From assembly GCA_022447855.1 (NCBI GenBank), contig JAKUTX010000001.1, forward strand, positions 1 through 64,000: DNA of 64,000 nt. Reading direction: 5' to 3'. A model generated the notes under the pieces. That model did not search any database. It had not been told where the DNA came from and saw only the letters and a list, made by a program, of their open reading frames with translations. The translations under genes and the position numbers were made by a program. Shown piece by piece: positions 26,674 to 34,369 of this stretch (positions are counted from its first letter, which is position 1; each line of letters starts with the position of its first letter). The DNA is from UBA6927 sp022447855 (GTDB lineage Bacteria > Chloroflexota > Dehalococcoidia > Lucifugimonadales > UBA6927).

Positions 26674-26702
26674 AATATATAACTTAAAAACAAAGGCGTC
26701 AA
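26674..26702 (-). promoter_or_regulatory. Promoter of etfBA
   Basis: On the minus strand TTGACG (plus 26697-26702) and TATATT (plus 26674-26679) are separated by exactly 17 nt; each is one base from the sigma70 consensus. The predicted transcript starts about 25 nt before the etfB ATG. Confidence 0.7.
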
Positions 26703-26738
26703 ATTTAATTGCCGGTAAAAACATTACCTTAAAACAAC

Positions 26739-26778
26739 ATATTAATTAAATATTTTTAAACAAATATTTAATTAATAT
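26739..26778. repeat. Perfect 17-bp inverted repeat with 6-nt loop
   Basis: The arms at 26739-26755 and 26762-26778 are exact reverse complements, made only of A and T, around the loop TTAAAC. It is too far upstream of both genes to be a terminator for either. It may be a cruciform-prone spacer element or a protein binding site. Confidence 0.85.
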
Positions 26779-26875
26779 AAAAATATTTATGAGTAATTTC
26801 CTCAATAAAATAGAGCTTAATGCCTATTTTCCCAAAAAATAAATATTTTTATTGTGGGTTTTTATAAAAAAGTAC

Positions 26876-26904
26876 TTGATTTTTTAAAAAAGTTATCTTA
26901 ATAT
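26876..26904 (+). promoter_or_regulatory. Likely promoter for the zinc-ribbon gene
   Basis: TTGATT (26876-26881) and TAATAT (26899-26904) are 17 nt apart, 49 nt before the ATG at 26954. Each hexamer matches consensus at four positions; the AT-rich background raises the chance of a false match. Confidence 0.4.
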
Positions 26905-26953
26905 TTTCAAAACATAATAGCCGTTAATAATATTTATTCAATAAGGATAAAAC

Positions 26954-27418
26954 ATGGTTGTTGCACAACTTACCTATCCCAACAGATCCATTACCCAAGA
27001 AGCAGACAAACAATTACAAGGTAAGCCCCAAATTGATTGTCCTAGATGCTCCTCTAAAATGATGACAACCTATGATGAAGAAACCAAATGTGTAATGTGT
27101 GGATTTGTAGACTATTCAAACACTGAAAATTTATCACCACCAACTTCTTCAAAAAATATTATTAGTAGCGGAACAAAATACATCCTAAGGTATGGCGGAG
27201 ATTCCAAATCACTACTAAATACTTTGGCGTATATTAAAGCAGTTCGAATAAGGAACAGGGTTATTTACCATGTCATTTGTCCATTCTGTGAAAACTCAAT
27301 GGAACAATCTTCAATTTCCATTCGCAGAAAAGCGTACAAGGAAGATCGTTACAAGTGCCCCCAAGGCCATCAAGTTTCAGTAATTCCCACACCTGAAGGG
27401 AATATGGCTTGGATTTGA
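26954..27418 (+). CDS. Unknown protein with two zinc-ribbon-like modules
   Basis: A 154-aa protein I cannot assign to a named family. It has two metal-binding-looking clusters: Cys29, Cys32, Cys46, Cys49 (CPRC and CVMCG), and Cys109, Cys112, Cys135 with His139 (CPFC and CPQGH). Between them is a basic stretch (KAVRIRNRVIYHV). It has no signal peptide or membrane segment, so it is probably cytoplasmic and may bind nucleic acid. AAGGA lies about 6-7 nt before the ATG and a promoter precedes it. The MetF-like gene follows 42 nt downstream. The function is not known. Confidence 0.75.
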   Translation: MVVAQLTYPNRSITQEADKQLQGKPQIDCPRCSSKMMTTYDEETKCVMCGFVDYSNTENLSPPTSSKNIISSGTKYILRYGGDSKSLLNTLAYIKAVRIRNRVIYHVICPFCENSMEQSSISIRRKAYKEDRYKCPQGHQVSVIPTPEGNMAWI

Positions 27419-27460
27419 TTTAGGCAACAAAAAATCTCGTAATCGGATTCGAACGATTAA

Positions 27461-28327
27461 ATGCCAAATATAGCAGACTTATGTAATTCTACCGAACAAG
27501 ATCCTGTTTTCATTTGTGATTTTTCTCCTCCTAGATCTGGTGATGTTTCAAAACTAGAACCTGCTAAAGATTTGATTGCAGATGTAATCAGTATTGCCTA
27601 TAGCCCTGGGAGATCACCATGCCCTGATACCCTAGCGTCGTCAATTTGGATTACCCAAAACACGAAATCACAAAGTTTAATGAACTTAACGACTCGTGAC
27701 ATGAATAAGCTCGCGATCCAAAACAAACTACTCGGGGCAGAAATGTTGGGAGTGAACAATATTCTTGCAATACAAGGAGATCAATTCAGCACAAACGAAA
27801 ATCCAATAGTTAAAACTGTAAATGATTATACTCCTACAAGCCTACTAATGGATGTTAATAATTTAAACCGTGGATTAGATTTCAAAGGGAATAAACTTAA
27901 TGCACCAACCAATTTATGTGTAGGAACTTCCATAAATCCAAATAAAAATCCAAATACTGAGACTGCTTTAACATACAAAAAACTCTCTTCTGGATCTAAG
28001 TTCTTTATTACTCAGCCAGTATTTAACATCCAAAAAACTCTAGATTTCCAAAAGCTTTTTTCAGAAAAATTTAACTCTGGACAAATCCCAAACGTCTTTT
28101 GGGGTATACAAATTCTTTCGGATGACAATTTTAGTTTTAGTCCAATCCCTGAAAATCTGACTCGTGACATATCCAAAGGAAGGACCGGCATAGACATCGC
28201 GATAGAACAAATTCAAATATTACTTCTCCACAAAATGAATTTCATATATTTAATTCCAACAATTCATTCAAATGGGAAAAGAGATTATCATTCAGCAAAA
28301 AAAGTAATCGAATTTTTCAAATCATAG
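27461..28327 (+). CDS. Methylenetetrahydrofolate reductase-like protein
   Basis: A 288-aa TIM-barrel protein of the MetF family. Supporting motifs are the DFSPPRSGD segment at 20-28, NLTTRDMNKLAIQNKLL, ILAIQGDQF (the conserved Asp of the RGD-like FAD loop) and FFITQPVFN. MetF enzymes reduce 5,10-methylene-THF to 5-methyl-THF with FAD. The catalytic Glu (FEFFPPR in E. coli) is here Asp20, and the protein is divergent overall, so the exact reaction is open. No ribosome binding site is evident. A zinc-ribbon gene precedes it and an unknown 98-aa gene follows. Confidence 0.75.
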   Translation: MPNIADLCNSTEQDPVFICDFSPPRSGDVSKLEPAKDLIADVISIAYSPGRSPCPDTLASSIWITQNTKSQSLMNLTTRDMNKLAIQNKLLGAEMLGVNNILAIQGDQFSTNENPIVKTVNDYTPTSLLMDVNNLNRGLDFKGNKLNAPTNLCVGTSINPNKNPNTETALTYKKLSSGSKFFITQPVFNIQKTLDFQKLFSEKFNSGQIPNVFWGIQILSDDNFSFSPIPENLTRDISKGRTGIDIAIEQIQILLLHKMNFIYLIPTIHSNGKRDYHSAKKVIEFFKS

Positions 28328-28427
28328 TAATGAATTTTTAAATTAAGATACGTTAATACTTCCCCACCTAAAAATACTATTATATAATTCTAAAGATTCG
28401 TTCTTTAAAATAAATGATCGGTGAGCA

Positions 28428-28724
28428 ATGATTGAACCAGGAAAAAGATATGTCGGACCGAGTGGTATTGAACTAATAGTAATTAAAGGAGGAAGTGGCA
28501 CTCTGACCGATAATCAAATCCCATTCGAATTAAAGGGAAAAGAATTGCCGGTGCCTAACAATTATTCATCGGAATCAAAGCCACTATTAGGTCTAGGAAG
28601 AAGGTTTATTTCTGAAGACGAAAGTATTTCCGTTTTAATAACTAAATCAGGCGAATGTGATTTAATGTATGATTCAAAACCATTAAAACTTCAGCAACCT
28701 AGAAAATTACCTTCCTCAGACTAA
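28428..28724 (+). CDS. Small hypothetical protein
   Basis: A 98-aa soluble protein starting MIEPGKRYVGPSGIELIVIK, with no signal peptide, cysteines limited to one, and a Lys/Pro/Ser-rich C-terminus. The first 30 residues look like a small beta structure. GGTGAG lies just before the ATG. It lies 100 nt after the MetF-like gene and 21 nt before a lipoprotein gene. I do not recognise the family. It is probably real because of its position, strand and codon use matching its neighbours. Confidence 0.65.
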   Translation: MIEPGKRYVGPSGIELIVIKGGSGTLTDNQIPFELKGKELPVPNNYSSESKPLLGLGRRFISEDESISVLITKSGECDLMYDSKPLKLQQPRKLPSSD

Positions 28725-28745
28725 TACCCTATTTAGAAAATTGTA

Positions 28746-29348
28746 ATGCCGAAAAATAAATTAATTATTCTATCCATAATTGCACTATATTTTATTGTCA
28801 CTGCGTGCGATCAAAGCTACTCAGACATGCAAGATGTTATGAATAGCCTTGAAAACCACTCCCCTTACAACTGCACCGAGGAAAATATCGAACCAATTAA
28901 TGCTACTGCAGGGTTTTCATGCTTGATAAATGACCAAGACGCTGTTCAATCTATAGAAATCTATACTTTTGCAAACAACGCCTCCGATGAATGTCTAAAT
29001 ACCGGGATCTGTCATCTAATGAAAGATCAATCAGGAACCCAAAAATTCCTAAGTTTTGAAAAAAATATTTTGTTTATTACATACAATGACCTTGATGGAG
29101 CACTAGGGAAATTATTAATTGAGGACCTCAAAAATGGTGAGAACTTCTCTTATGACTCTAATGATAAAAAAATACAAACAAACCCAGAAACAATCGCGAA
29201 AATCCAAGACAATAAATCAAATATAGACTTGCTCATTCAATGGTCAAATTCAATGATTGATTTTTCAAACGATCAAACTGACAGAATCCAGAAACTTGAA
29301 AATGAAATTATCTCTTTAAACGCGGAAATCGATTCGTTAAATCCATAA
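28746..29348 (+). CDS. Putative lipoprotein with C-terminal coiled coil
   Basis: A 200-aa protein with a lipoprotein signal peptide: basic MPKNK, hydrophobic core, then the lipobox IVTAC with the lipid-carrying Cys21. The mature part is acidic, with further cysteines (CTEE, SCLIND, CLNTGICH) that could form disulfides. The last 25 residues (QTDRIQKLENEIISLNAEID) form a short coiled coil. It probably sits on the outer face of the membrane. Function unknown. It ends 29 nt from the convergent lipA. Confidence 0.75.
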   Translation: MPKNKLIILSIIALYFIVTACDQSYSDMQDVMNSLENHSPYNCTEENIEPINATAGFSCLINDQDAVQSIEIYTFANNASDECLNTGICHLMKDQSGTQKFLSFEKNILFITYNDLDGALGKLLIEDLKNGENFSYDSNDKKIQTNPETIAKIQDNKSNIDLLIQWSNSMIDFSNDQTDRIQKLENEIISLNAEIDSLNP

Positions 29349-29355
29349 TCTTTAT

Positions 29356-29374
29356 GTATCTCTAGGTAAGATAC
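29356..29374. terminator. Weak hairpin between convergent genes
   Basis: GTATCT and AGATAC form a 6-bp stem around a 7-nt loop, in the 29-bp gap between the lipoprotein gene and lipA. It lacks a GC-rich stem and a proper T-run, so terminator activity is doubtful. Confidence 0.2.
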
Positions 29375-29377
29375 TTA

Positions 29378-30283
29378 TTAATTAGAAAGCTGATACGAAC
29401 TCATTGCGGTTTCATGTTGTTCATCTGCATGATAACTACTACGGACTAATGGACCAGACGCAACGTGTTTAAACCCCAACTCTATACCGATATCCCTAAG
29501 TTCCTCAAACTCAGAAGGGGTGTACCATTTAGATAATGGGACGTGATTATCCGATGGCCTAATATATTGCCCCACAGTCAAAAGGTCACATTCTACTGCT
29601 CGCAAATCTTCCATAGTCTCCACAATTTCATCCCAAGTTTCTCCAAGACCTACCATCATGCCTGATTTAGTAACACCATTTTCAAGCATACTTTTCGAAC
29701 GCTCTAAAAGCTCTAGGGACAAATCATAATCACCTTTTGCACGAACACGTTTAAAAACCCGTCTGACAGTTTCAATATTGTGATTTAATGTGTCAGGAGA
29801 AGCCTCTATGACTTTTTCAAGAGCAGGTAGATCTCCTTGGAAATCTGGAATTAAAACTTCCACTTTGCATTGTGGCAATCGATTTCTTATCTGCCTGATG
29901 CACTGGGCAAACATAAACGCTCCTCCATCAGGCAAATCATCTCTATCAACAGAGGTAATCACTACATACCTCAAGCCAAGTGACTCAACAGTTTCTGCCA
30001 ATCTAACCGGCTCAGTTATATCTGTTTTTGCAGGGGGATTACCAGTGTCGACTGCGCAATATGTACATGCCCTTGTACAAACATCACCTAAAATCATAAA
30101 TGTTGCAGATTTACGATCCCAACAATCTCCTATGTTAGGACATTGAGCTTCTTCACATACTGTATGTAAATTGCTGTCACGAAGCATATTGCGTAATTTG
30201 ACATAATTGCTACCTCCTGGCATTTTAACTTTTAACCAATCAGGCAATCTTCGAGATTTAGTTGTTTGATCTTTTAAGTCCAT
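29378..30283 (-). CDS. lipA: Lipoyl synthase
   Basis: Radical-SAM enzyme that inserts two sulfurs into octanoyl groups on 2-oxoacid dehydrogenase or glycine cleavage proteins. The 301-aa protein has both clusters: the auxiliary cluster cysteines Cys43, Cys48, Cys54 (CEEAQCPNIGDC) and the radical-SAM Cys69, Cys73, Cys76 (CTRACTYC). The C-terminal RSSYHADEQ contains the conserved serine ligand. No ribosome binding site is visible before the ATG. It is divergent from the RNA methyltransferase gene; lipB is not nearby. Confidence 0.95.
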   Translation of the reverse strand: MDLKDQTTKSRRLPDWLKVKMPGGSNYVKLRNMLRDSNLHTVCEEAQCPNIGDCWDRKSATFMILGDVCTRACTYCAVDTGNPPAKTDITEPVRLAETVESLGLRYVVITSVDRDDLPDGGAFMFAQCIRQIRNRLPQCKVEVLIPDFQGDLPALEKVIEASPDTLNHNIETVRRVFKRVRAKGDYDLSLELLERSKSMLENGVTKSGMMVGLGETWDEIVETMEDLRAVECDLLTVGQYIRPSDNHVPLSKWYTPSEFEELRDIGIELGFKHVASGPLVRSSYHADEQHETAMSSYQLSN

Positions 30284-30378
30284 ATCGCATTAAGTTTAGC
30301 ATAGAAAGAACAAATTTTTCAGACAGCTTTACGAGGATATGCTATAGTCAAAAACGTTATCAGATCGACTCTAATTCT

Positions 30379-31584
30379 ATGAATAAATCAAACCAACCCG
30401 AATATGCAGAACTAATTTTACGTGATCCAACTATAGATGGATTTAATATCGCAACCTTTGAGGGTAAAGACATTAAAGTCTTTGGAGGTATAGAAGGTGA
30501 AGTGGTTTATGCAAAAATTTTTAGATTTCGAAAAAAACGAAAACATCACACAGAAGCCATAGTAAAATCTATAATACAACCCTCAGATAAAAGAATTAGC
30601 GCGAAATGCAGTTATTTTCTGCAATGTACTGGTTGCCAGTACCAGCATTTAGAATATCCCGAACAATTGAAAATAAAAACCCAAAGAGTAGAAAATGCTT
30701 TCAAAGCATACCCATCACTTTCAAATGTAAAAGTTTGTAACTGTATACCTGCTGAAAACCCATTTGAATATCGCAATCATGCCAGATTTACTATTCGGAA
30801 GAATGGAAAATTAGGCTTTATCAACAGGGTAACAAAACAATTTATAAAAGTGGATAAATGTCTAATAATGCATCAAAAAATTAACAAAATAATTGAAAAT
30901 TTACAATATAAAGTGGCTGAAACTACTCAGATGTCCATAAGATCTGGAATAAATACCAATGAATATTTAATTCAACCAACATTCCAAAACCCCGAAATAA
31001 ATCTTCAGACAGGGCAAACAGCTTACACAGATAAGTTAAATACTATTCCATTTAGGATTTCTTCTCCTTCATTTTTTCAGGTAAACACTAAACAAGCAGA
31101 AAAACTCATACAAATAGTCGAAGAAAAATTAGATCTCAAAACTTCACAAATACTACTTGATGCATACTCAGGAGTTGGTACTTTTGGAATTACTTTTGCA
31201 AACAAAGTTGCAAAAGTAATAGCTATAGAATATTCAAAACCTGCAATCTCAGACAGTCAATTTAATGCCCAAGGGGTCGACAATATCACATTCATAACCG
31301 ATTTCGCACAAAACGGACTAGAAAAAATTGAGGATGGAATTGATGTAGCAATTTTAGACCCTTCCCGATCAGGCTGCGATATAGAAACCATTAAATCAGT
31401 CATATCTAAAAAACCCCAAAAAATCGCCTACGTATCTTGTGACCCTGAAACATTAGCTCGTGACCTTGATATTATGGTTAATCTAGATTATCGAACCAAT
31501 TCAGTGCAACCAGTAGACATGTTCCCTCAGACTAGTCATATCGAGTGTATTTCAATATTGGAACCAATGTTATCAAAGGTATAA
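30379..31584 (+). CDS. 23S rRNA/tRNA (uracil-5-)-methyltransferase, RlmD/TrmA family
   Basis: SAM-dependent enzyme forming 5-methyluridine in rRNA or tRNA. Numbered from ATG 30379 it is 401 aa. A TRAM domain comes first, then the iron-sulfur ligands Cys77, Cys83, Cys86 (CSYFLQCTGC), then the methyltransferase fold (LLDAYSGVGTFGITF), DPSRSG, and the nucleophile Cys354 in VSCDPETLARD with Glu389 near the end (HIEC). The Fe-S motif points to RlmD/RlmCD-like enzymes rather than TrmA. The frame is open to 30262, but that would run into lipA and adds a non-family N-terminus. No clear ribosome binding site. Confidence 0.88.
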   Translation: MNKSNQPEYAELILRDPTIDGFNIATFEGKDIKVFGGIEGEVVYAKIFRFRKKRKHHTEAIVKSIIQPSDKRISAKCSYFLQCTGCQYQHLEYPEQLKIKTQRVENAFKAYPSLSNVKVCNCIPAENPFEYRNHARFTIRKNGKLGFINRVTKQFIKVDKCLIMHQKINKIIENLQYKVAETTQMSIRSGINTNEYLIQPTFQNPEINLQTGQTAYTDKLNTIPFRISSPSFFQVNTKQAEKLIQIVEEKLDLKTSQILLDAYSGVGTFGITFANKVAKVIAIEYSKPAISDSQFNAQGVDNITFITDFAQNGLEKIEDGIDVAILDPSRSGCDIETIKSVISKKPQKIAYVSCDPETLARDLDIMVNLDYRTNSVQPVDMFPQTSHIECISILEPMLSKV

Positions 31585-31611
31585 ATAAATTTGGAAATGG
31601 ACACCAAAAAT

Positions 31612-32244
31612 ATGAAAATCTATCTTGCATCGAAATCCCCTCGCCGTCACCAAATTATAAAGGCACTAGATCATCCTATTGAAATCTTTCCAATTGATAT
31701 TTATGAAGGTCATCAAGCATCAGGAGAGTCGAGCATGGACTATGTCTCCAGAATCTCAAAAATGAAATCTAATTACTCACAAAAGAAATTGTCTTCTGGC
31801 ATAGTTATTACCGCTGATACAACCGTGGACTTAAATGGAAATTCACTTGGAAAACCAAAAGATCGCAAATCAGCATTTAACATGTTAAATCAATTGAAAG
31901 GGACCTCACATAGTGTCTATACATCTGTCACAGTTTTAGATCTCCTCTCAGGCAATTCATGCACGGAAACAGAACAAAGCCATGTTAAGATGCGATACTA
32001 TACAAAAGAAGAAATCAATGCATATATTGATACAAATGAGCCTTTTGACAAAGCTGGCGGATATGCAATCCAAGACAAATCTTTCAACCCTGTGCATGAG
32101 ATTGAAGGATGTTACTTGAACATTGTGGGGTTACCACTTTGTATGACACTGAAAATTTTTGCAAAATTAAATATAAAAATAAGCATTAAAAAGAATTACT
32201 GTATTCCCCCAGAATGTAATCAATGCCCAATAAAAACATATTAA
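31612..32244 (+). CDS. maf: Maf-family nucleoside triphosphate pyrophosphatase
   Basis: Hydrolyses non-canonical or m5U/UTP/dTTP-type nucleotides to monophosphates, by family. With ATG 31612 it is 210 aa and starts MKIYLASKSPRRHQII, the conserved N-terminus. TADTTVDLNG, LGKPKDRKSAFNML and DKAGGYAIQDK are Maf signatures. In-frame TTG 31591 and ATG 31597 are alternatives. The last 25 residues add a cysteine-containing tail (CIPPECNQCP) not part of the core fold. It lies between the uracil methyltransferase gene and tatA-tatC. Confidence 0.88.
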   Translation: MKIYLASKSPRRHQIIKALDHPIEIFPIDIYEGHQASGESSMDYVSRISKMKSNYSQKKLSSGIVITADTTVDLNGNSLGKPKDRKSAFNMLNQLKGTSHSVYTSVTVLDLLSGNSCTETEQSHVKMRYYTKEEINAYIDTNEPFDKAGGYAIQDKSFNPVHEIEGCYLNIVGLPLCMTLKIFAKLNIKISIKKNYCIPPECNQCPIKTY

Positions 32245-32257
32245 GGAACCAAAAATC

Positions 32258-32581
32258 ATGAACATTTTTGGAATAGGAACATTAGAAATATTATTAATCA
32301 TGCTAATTGCATTCATTTTCCTAGGTCCTGAAAAAATGATTGCTGGTGCAAAAAAATTGGGTCAATTAACTCGAGATGCTCGAAATTTATCTTCCAATTT
32401 CAATTCTTTAATCCTAGACGAACAAGACAAGAATAATGAGAATATTACAAAACCTGAAAATAATGAAGGGACTTCATCACTCACCTCTACATTCAAAAAA
32501 CCCCAGGCATATCAACCAAAACAAACTCCTAGCCCCAAAAATGACGAGCCTTCAGATCCTTCCCTCAAAAGTGATCAATAG
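32258..32581 (+). CDS. Twin-arginine translocase TatA/TatB-type subunit
   Basis: A 107-aa protein with a short N-terminal membrane helix (about residues 5-22), the hinge FLGPEKM, and an amphipathic helix (GAKKLGQLTRDARNLSSNF) followed by a hydrophilic Asn/Pro/Lys tail. This is the TatA/TatB architecture. The hinge and longer tail, and its place directly before tatC (16 nt), fit a TatB-like role, while the gene facing it (33343-33531) is a plain TatA. AAGGA lies 10 nt before the ATG. Confidence 0.85.
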   Translation: MNIFGIGTLEILLIMLIAFIFLGPEKMIAGAKKLGQLTRDARNLSSNFNSLILDEQDKNNENITKPENNEGTSSLTSTFKKPQAYQPKQTPSPKNDEPSDPSLKSDQ

Positions 32582-32597
32582 AAATAGATTATGTTAA

Positions 32598-33332
32598 ATG
32601 GAAAAAACTAACCTGAACATTCGAGGACATTTACTAGAACTAAGAAAACGCCTCACCTACTGTGCATTATCAATTCTGATTTGTACTATAGCTGCATTTA
32701 TTTTCCATCAACAAATTCTAGAAATAATGATGGGACCAGCAGAAAAGTTTTCCGGTATTCCAAACACGAAGCCAATTTACACAGAACTTACCGAATTCAT
32801 CGGAATAGCTACAAAAGCTAGTCTACTTGTTGGTCTATTTCTGTCTTTACCGTTTGTTCTCTTCCAAATAGTCCTATTCGTTTCTCCAGGTCTTACTAAA
32901 AAAGAACGACGCTATTTGTATGCAATAGTTCCAATTGGCACCATTGCTTTTATCCTTGGCGCATCCTTCGGTTATTTCGTATTACTCCCACCAGTTGTTA
33001 AGTTCCTTACAACATTCGGTAGCGATATTGCGGAACCATTAATTAGAATAGGAAATTACGTCAATTTAATGCTAACTCTTTTATTTTGGATGGGTGTAGT
33101 TTTTGAAATGCCTCTAGTATTTACGTTGTTAGCTAAAATCGGCATCCTAAACCCTCAGATTTTATCGAAAAACAGAAGATACGCTGTTGTTATAGCCTTC
33201 GTATTGGGAGCTATTATTACACCTACATTCGATCCTATAAATCAAACTATTGTGGCATTACCGATAATAGTCTTATATGAAATCAGTATTTGGATGTCGA
33301 AATTGGCTTACTCAAAAAAATCAGCTAATTAG
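32598..33332 (+). CDS. tatC: Sec-independent protein translocase TatC
   Basis: Core of the Tat translocon that binds twin-arginine signal peptides of folded proteins. The 244-aa protein has the TatC N-terminus (HLLELRKRLTYC), six membrane segments, and FVSPGLTKKERRYLY and FEMPLVFTLLAKIGI as family motifs. It follows the TatA/B-type gene by 16 nt. It ends 10 nt from the convergent small tatA, so the whole Tat system is encoded here on two strands. Confidence 0.95.
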   Translation: MEKTNLNIRGHLLELRKRLTYCALSILICTIAAFIFHQQILEIMMGPAEKFSGIPNTKPIYTELTEFIGIATKASLLVGLFLSLPFVLFQIVLFVSPGLTKKERRYLYAIVPIGTIAFILGASFGYFVLLPPVVKFLTTFGSDIAEPLIRIGNYVNLMLTLLFWMGVVFEMPLVFTLLAKIGILNPQILSKNRRYAVVIAFVLGAIITPTFDPINQTIVALPIIVLYEISIWMSKLAYSKKSAN

Positions 33333-33342
33333 ATTTATCGAA

Positions 33343-33531
33343 CTATTCTTTTTTACTGTCCTTAACCGAAGCTCCTAAATCTTCCTTAATATCGTCCGTT
33401 GAGCCACGGAATTCTTTTACAGCCTTACCCATCATCTTACCAATCTCAGGAAGTTTTCCAACTCCGAAGACCAACATTACCAAAACTAAAATTAGAATTA
33501 ACTCTAAAGGACCAAAAGATCTAAATGGCAT
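33343..33531 (-). CDS. tatA: Twin-arginine translocase subunit TatA
   Basis: A 62-aa protein with the standard TatA layout: N-terminal membrane helix (LELILILVLVMLVFG), the FGVGKLPEIG hinge, an amphipathic helix (KMMGKAVKEFRG) and a charged tail. It forms the pore-related oligomer of the Tat system. AGGAGGGG, a strong ribosome binding site, lies a few nt before the ATG at 33531. It is convergent with tatC. Confidence 0.93.
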   Translation of the reverse strand: MPFRSFGPLELILILVLVMLVFGVGKLPEIGKMMGKAVKEFRGSTDDIKEDLGASVKDSKKE

Positions 33532-33678
33532 AATACCCCTCCTAAGGGTGATTCATACATTAGTAAATGTTAACATTGCACAATTATTGCGTCAATAAAA
33601 TCATCTATAGAAAAACTGTTAATTCGTTGAGTAATATCCAACAATTACTAAAAAAATAAATATAACTTCCCTAATGAT

Positions 33679-34296
33679 TTACTGTAATGGAGAAAATTCC
33701 GCTGGAAGCATAATCTTATTTTCTTGAGTCACTGGAGGAACAACTCCGCTTCTTGGAGGCCATATTCCAGTATCTAAAGCTTTAGACCTAACTTCCTGCC
33801 GTTCATCCAAGGAAGAATAAGCCCAAAGATGTATGAATGTATTTAACTCACCAATATCTGAATACCAGCAACCTACCAATGGAGATAATTTTTCTCTCTC
33901 TTCTATAGCATCACTCCATGCAGAAATAACACCCGGGATTTGACCGGGTTTATATGTATAGATTCTCATTTCATAAATAGGTCCGTATTTTTTAGGTTCT
34001 AAAGGCCTCATAAATGGGACAGGGATCAAAATGTCTGATCTTTGGTCAACTATCAATTCCGAATTGTCAGGAGGCCACACTCCTTCATCAACAACTGTTT
34101 TCCTCACATCAGATCTATGATTTAAATCATCATACATCCAAATATGTACAACCTGATTCAAGGCACCAATTTCTGTGTAGAAAAATCCTCCAAGTTCAGA
34201 ATACTCCATTCGTTTTTGCACTTTCTGTGAAGTTCTTCCAAGAAACTCAGGCGTACTTCTAGGATGAAGAGTGTAAGTTCTAATTTCATGAATCAT
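33679..34296 (-). CDS. NIPSNAP-family protein (two tandem domains)
   Basis: A 205-aa protein made of two NIPSNAP repeats. Each begins with an EIRTYTLHPR or EMRIYTYKPG strand, has a GGFFYTEIGALNQVVHIW or GCWYSDIGELNTFIHLW core, and ends with GVWPP or GIWPP (about residues 1-75 and 106-183). NIPSNAP proteins are ferredoxin-like fold dimers whose function in bacteria is not settled. AAGGG lies 6-7 nt before the ATG. It appears to be transcribed alone, upstream of tatA on the same strand. Confidence 0.85.
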   Translation of the reverse strand: MIHEIRTYTLHPRSTPEFLGRTSQKVQKRMEYSELGGFFYTEIGALNQVVHIWMYDDLNHRSDVRKTVVDEGVWPPDNSELIVDQRSDILIPVPFMRPLEPKKYGPIYEMRIYTYKPGQIPGVISAWSDAIEEREKLSPLVGCWYSDIGELNTFIHLWAYSSLDERQEVRSKALDTGIWPPRSGVVPPVTQENKIMLPAEFSPLQ

Positions 34297-34369
34297 TAAA
34301 TTCCCTTTCCAAAATCATCTCAAATCAATTAAAGTTAAAATTAAGAATAATTCTCTCAATAGTGGTGGC

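Larger units (their letters stand above)
26642..26953. other. 312-bp AT-rich divergent spacer
   Basis: This gene-free stretch between the divergent etfB and zinc-ribbon genes is almost entirely A and T. It holds the etfB promoter at its left, a perfect 17-bp inverted repeat in the middle (26739-26778), and a promoter for the plus-strand gene at its right. I see no open frame or structured RNA in it. Confidence 0.8.

Noticed and set aside
30262..30378. Longer N-terminus for the uracil methyltransferase
   Set aside because: It would overlap the start of lipA on the other strand and adds 39 residues unlike the TRAM-domain N-terminus.
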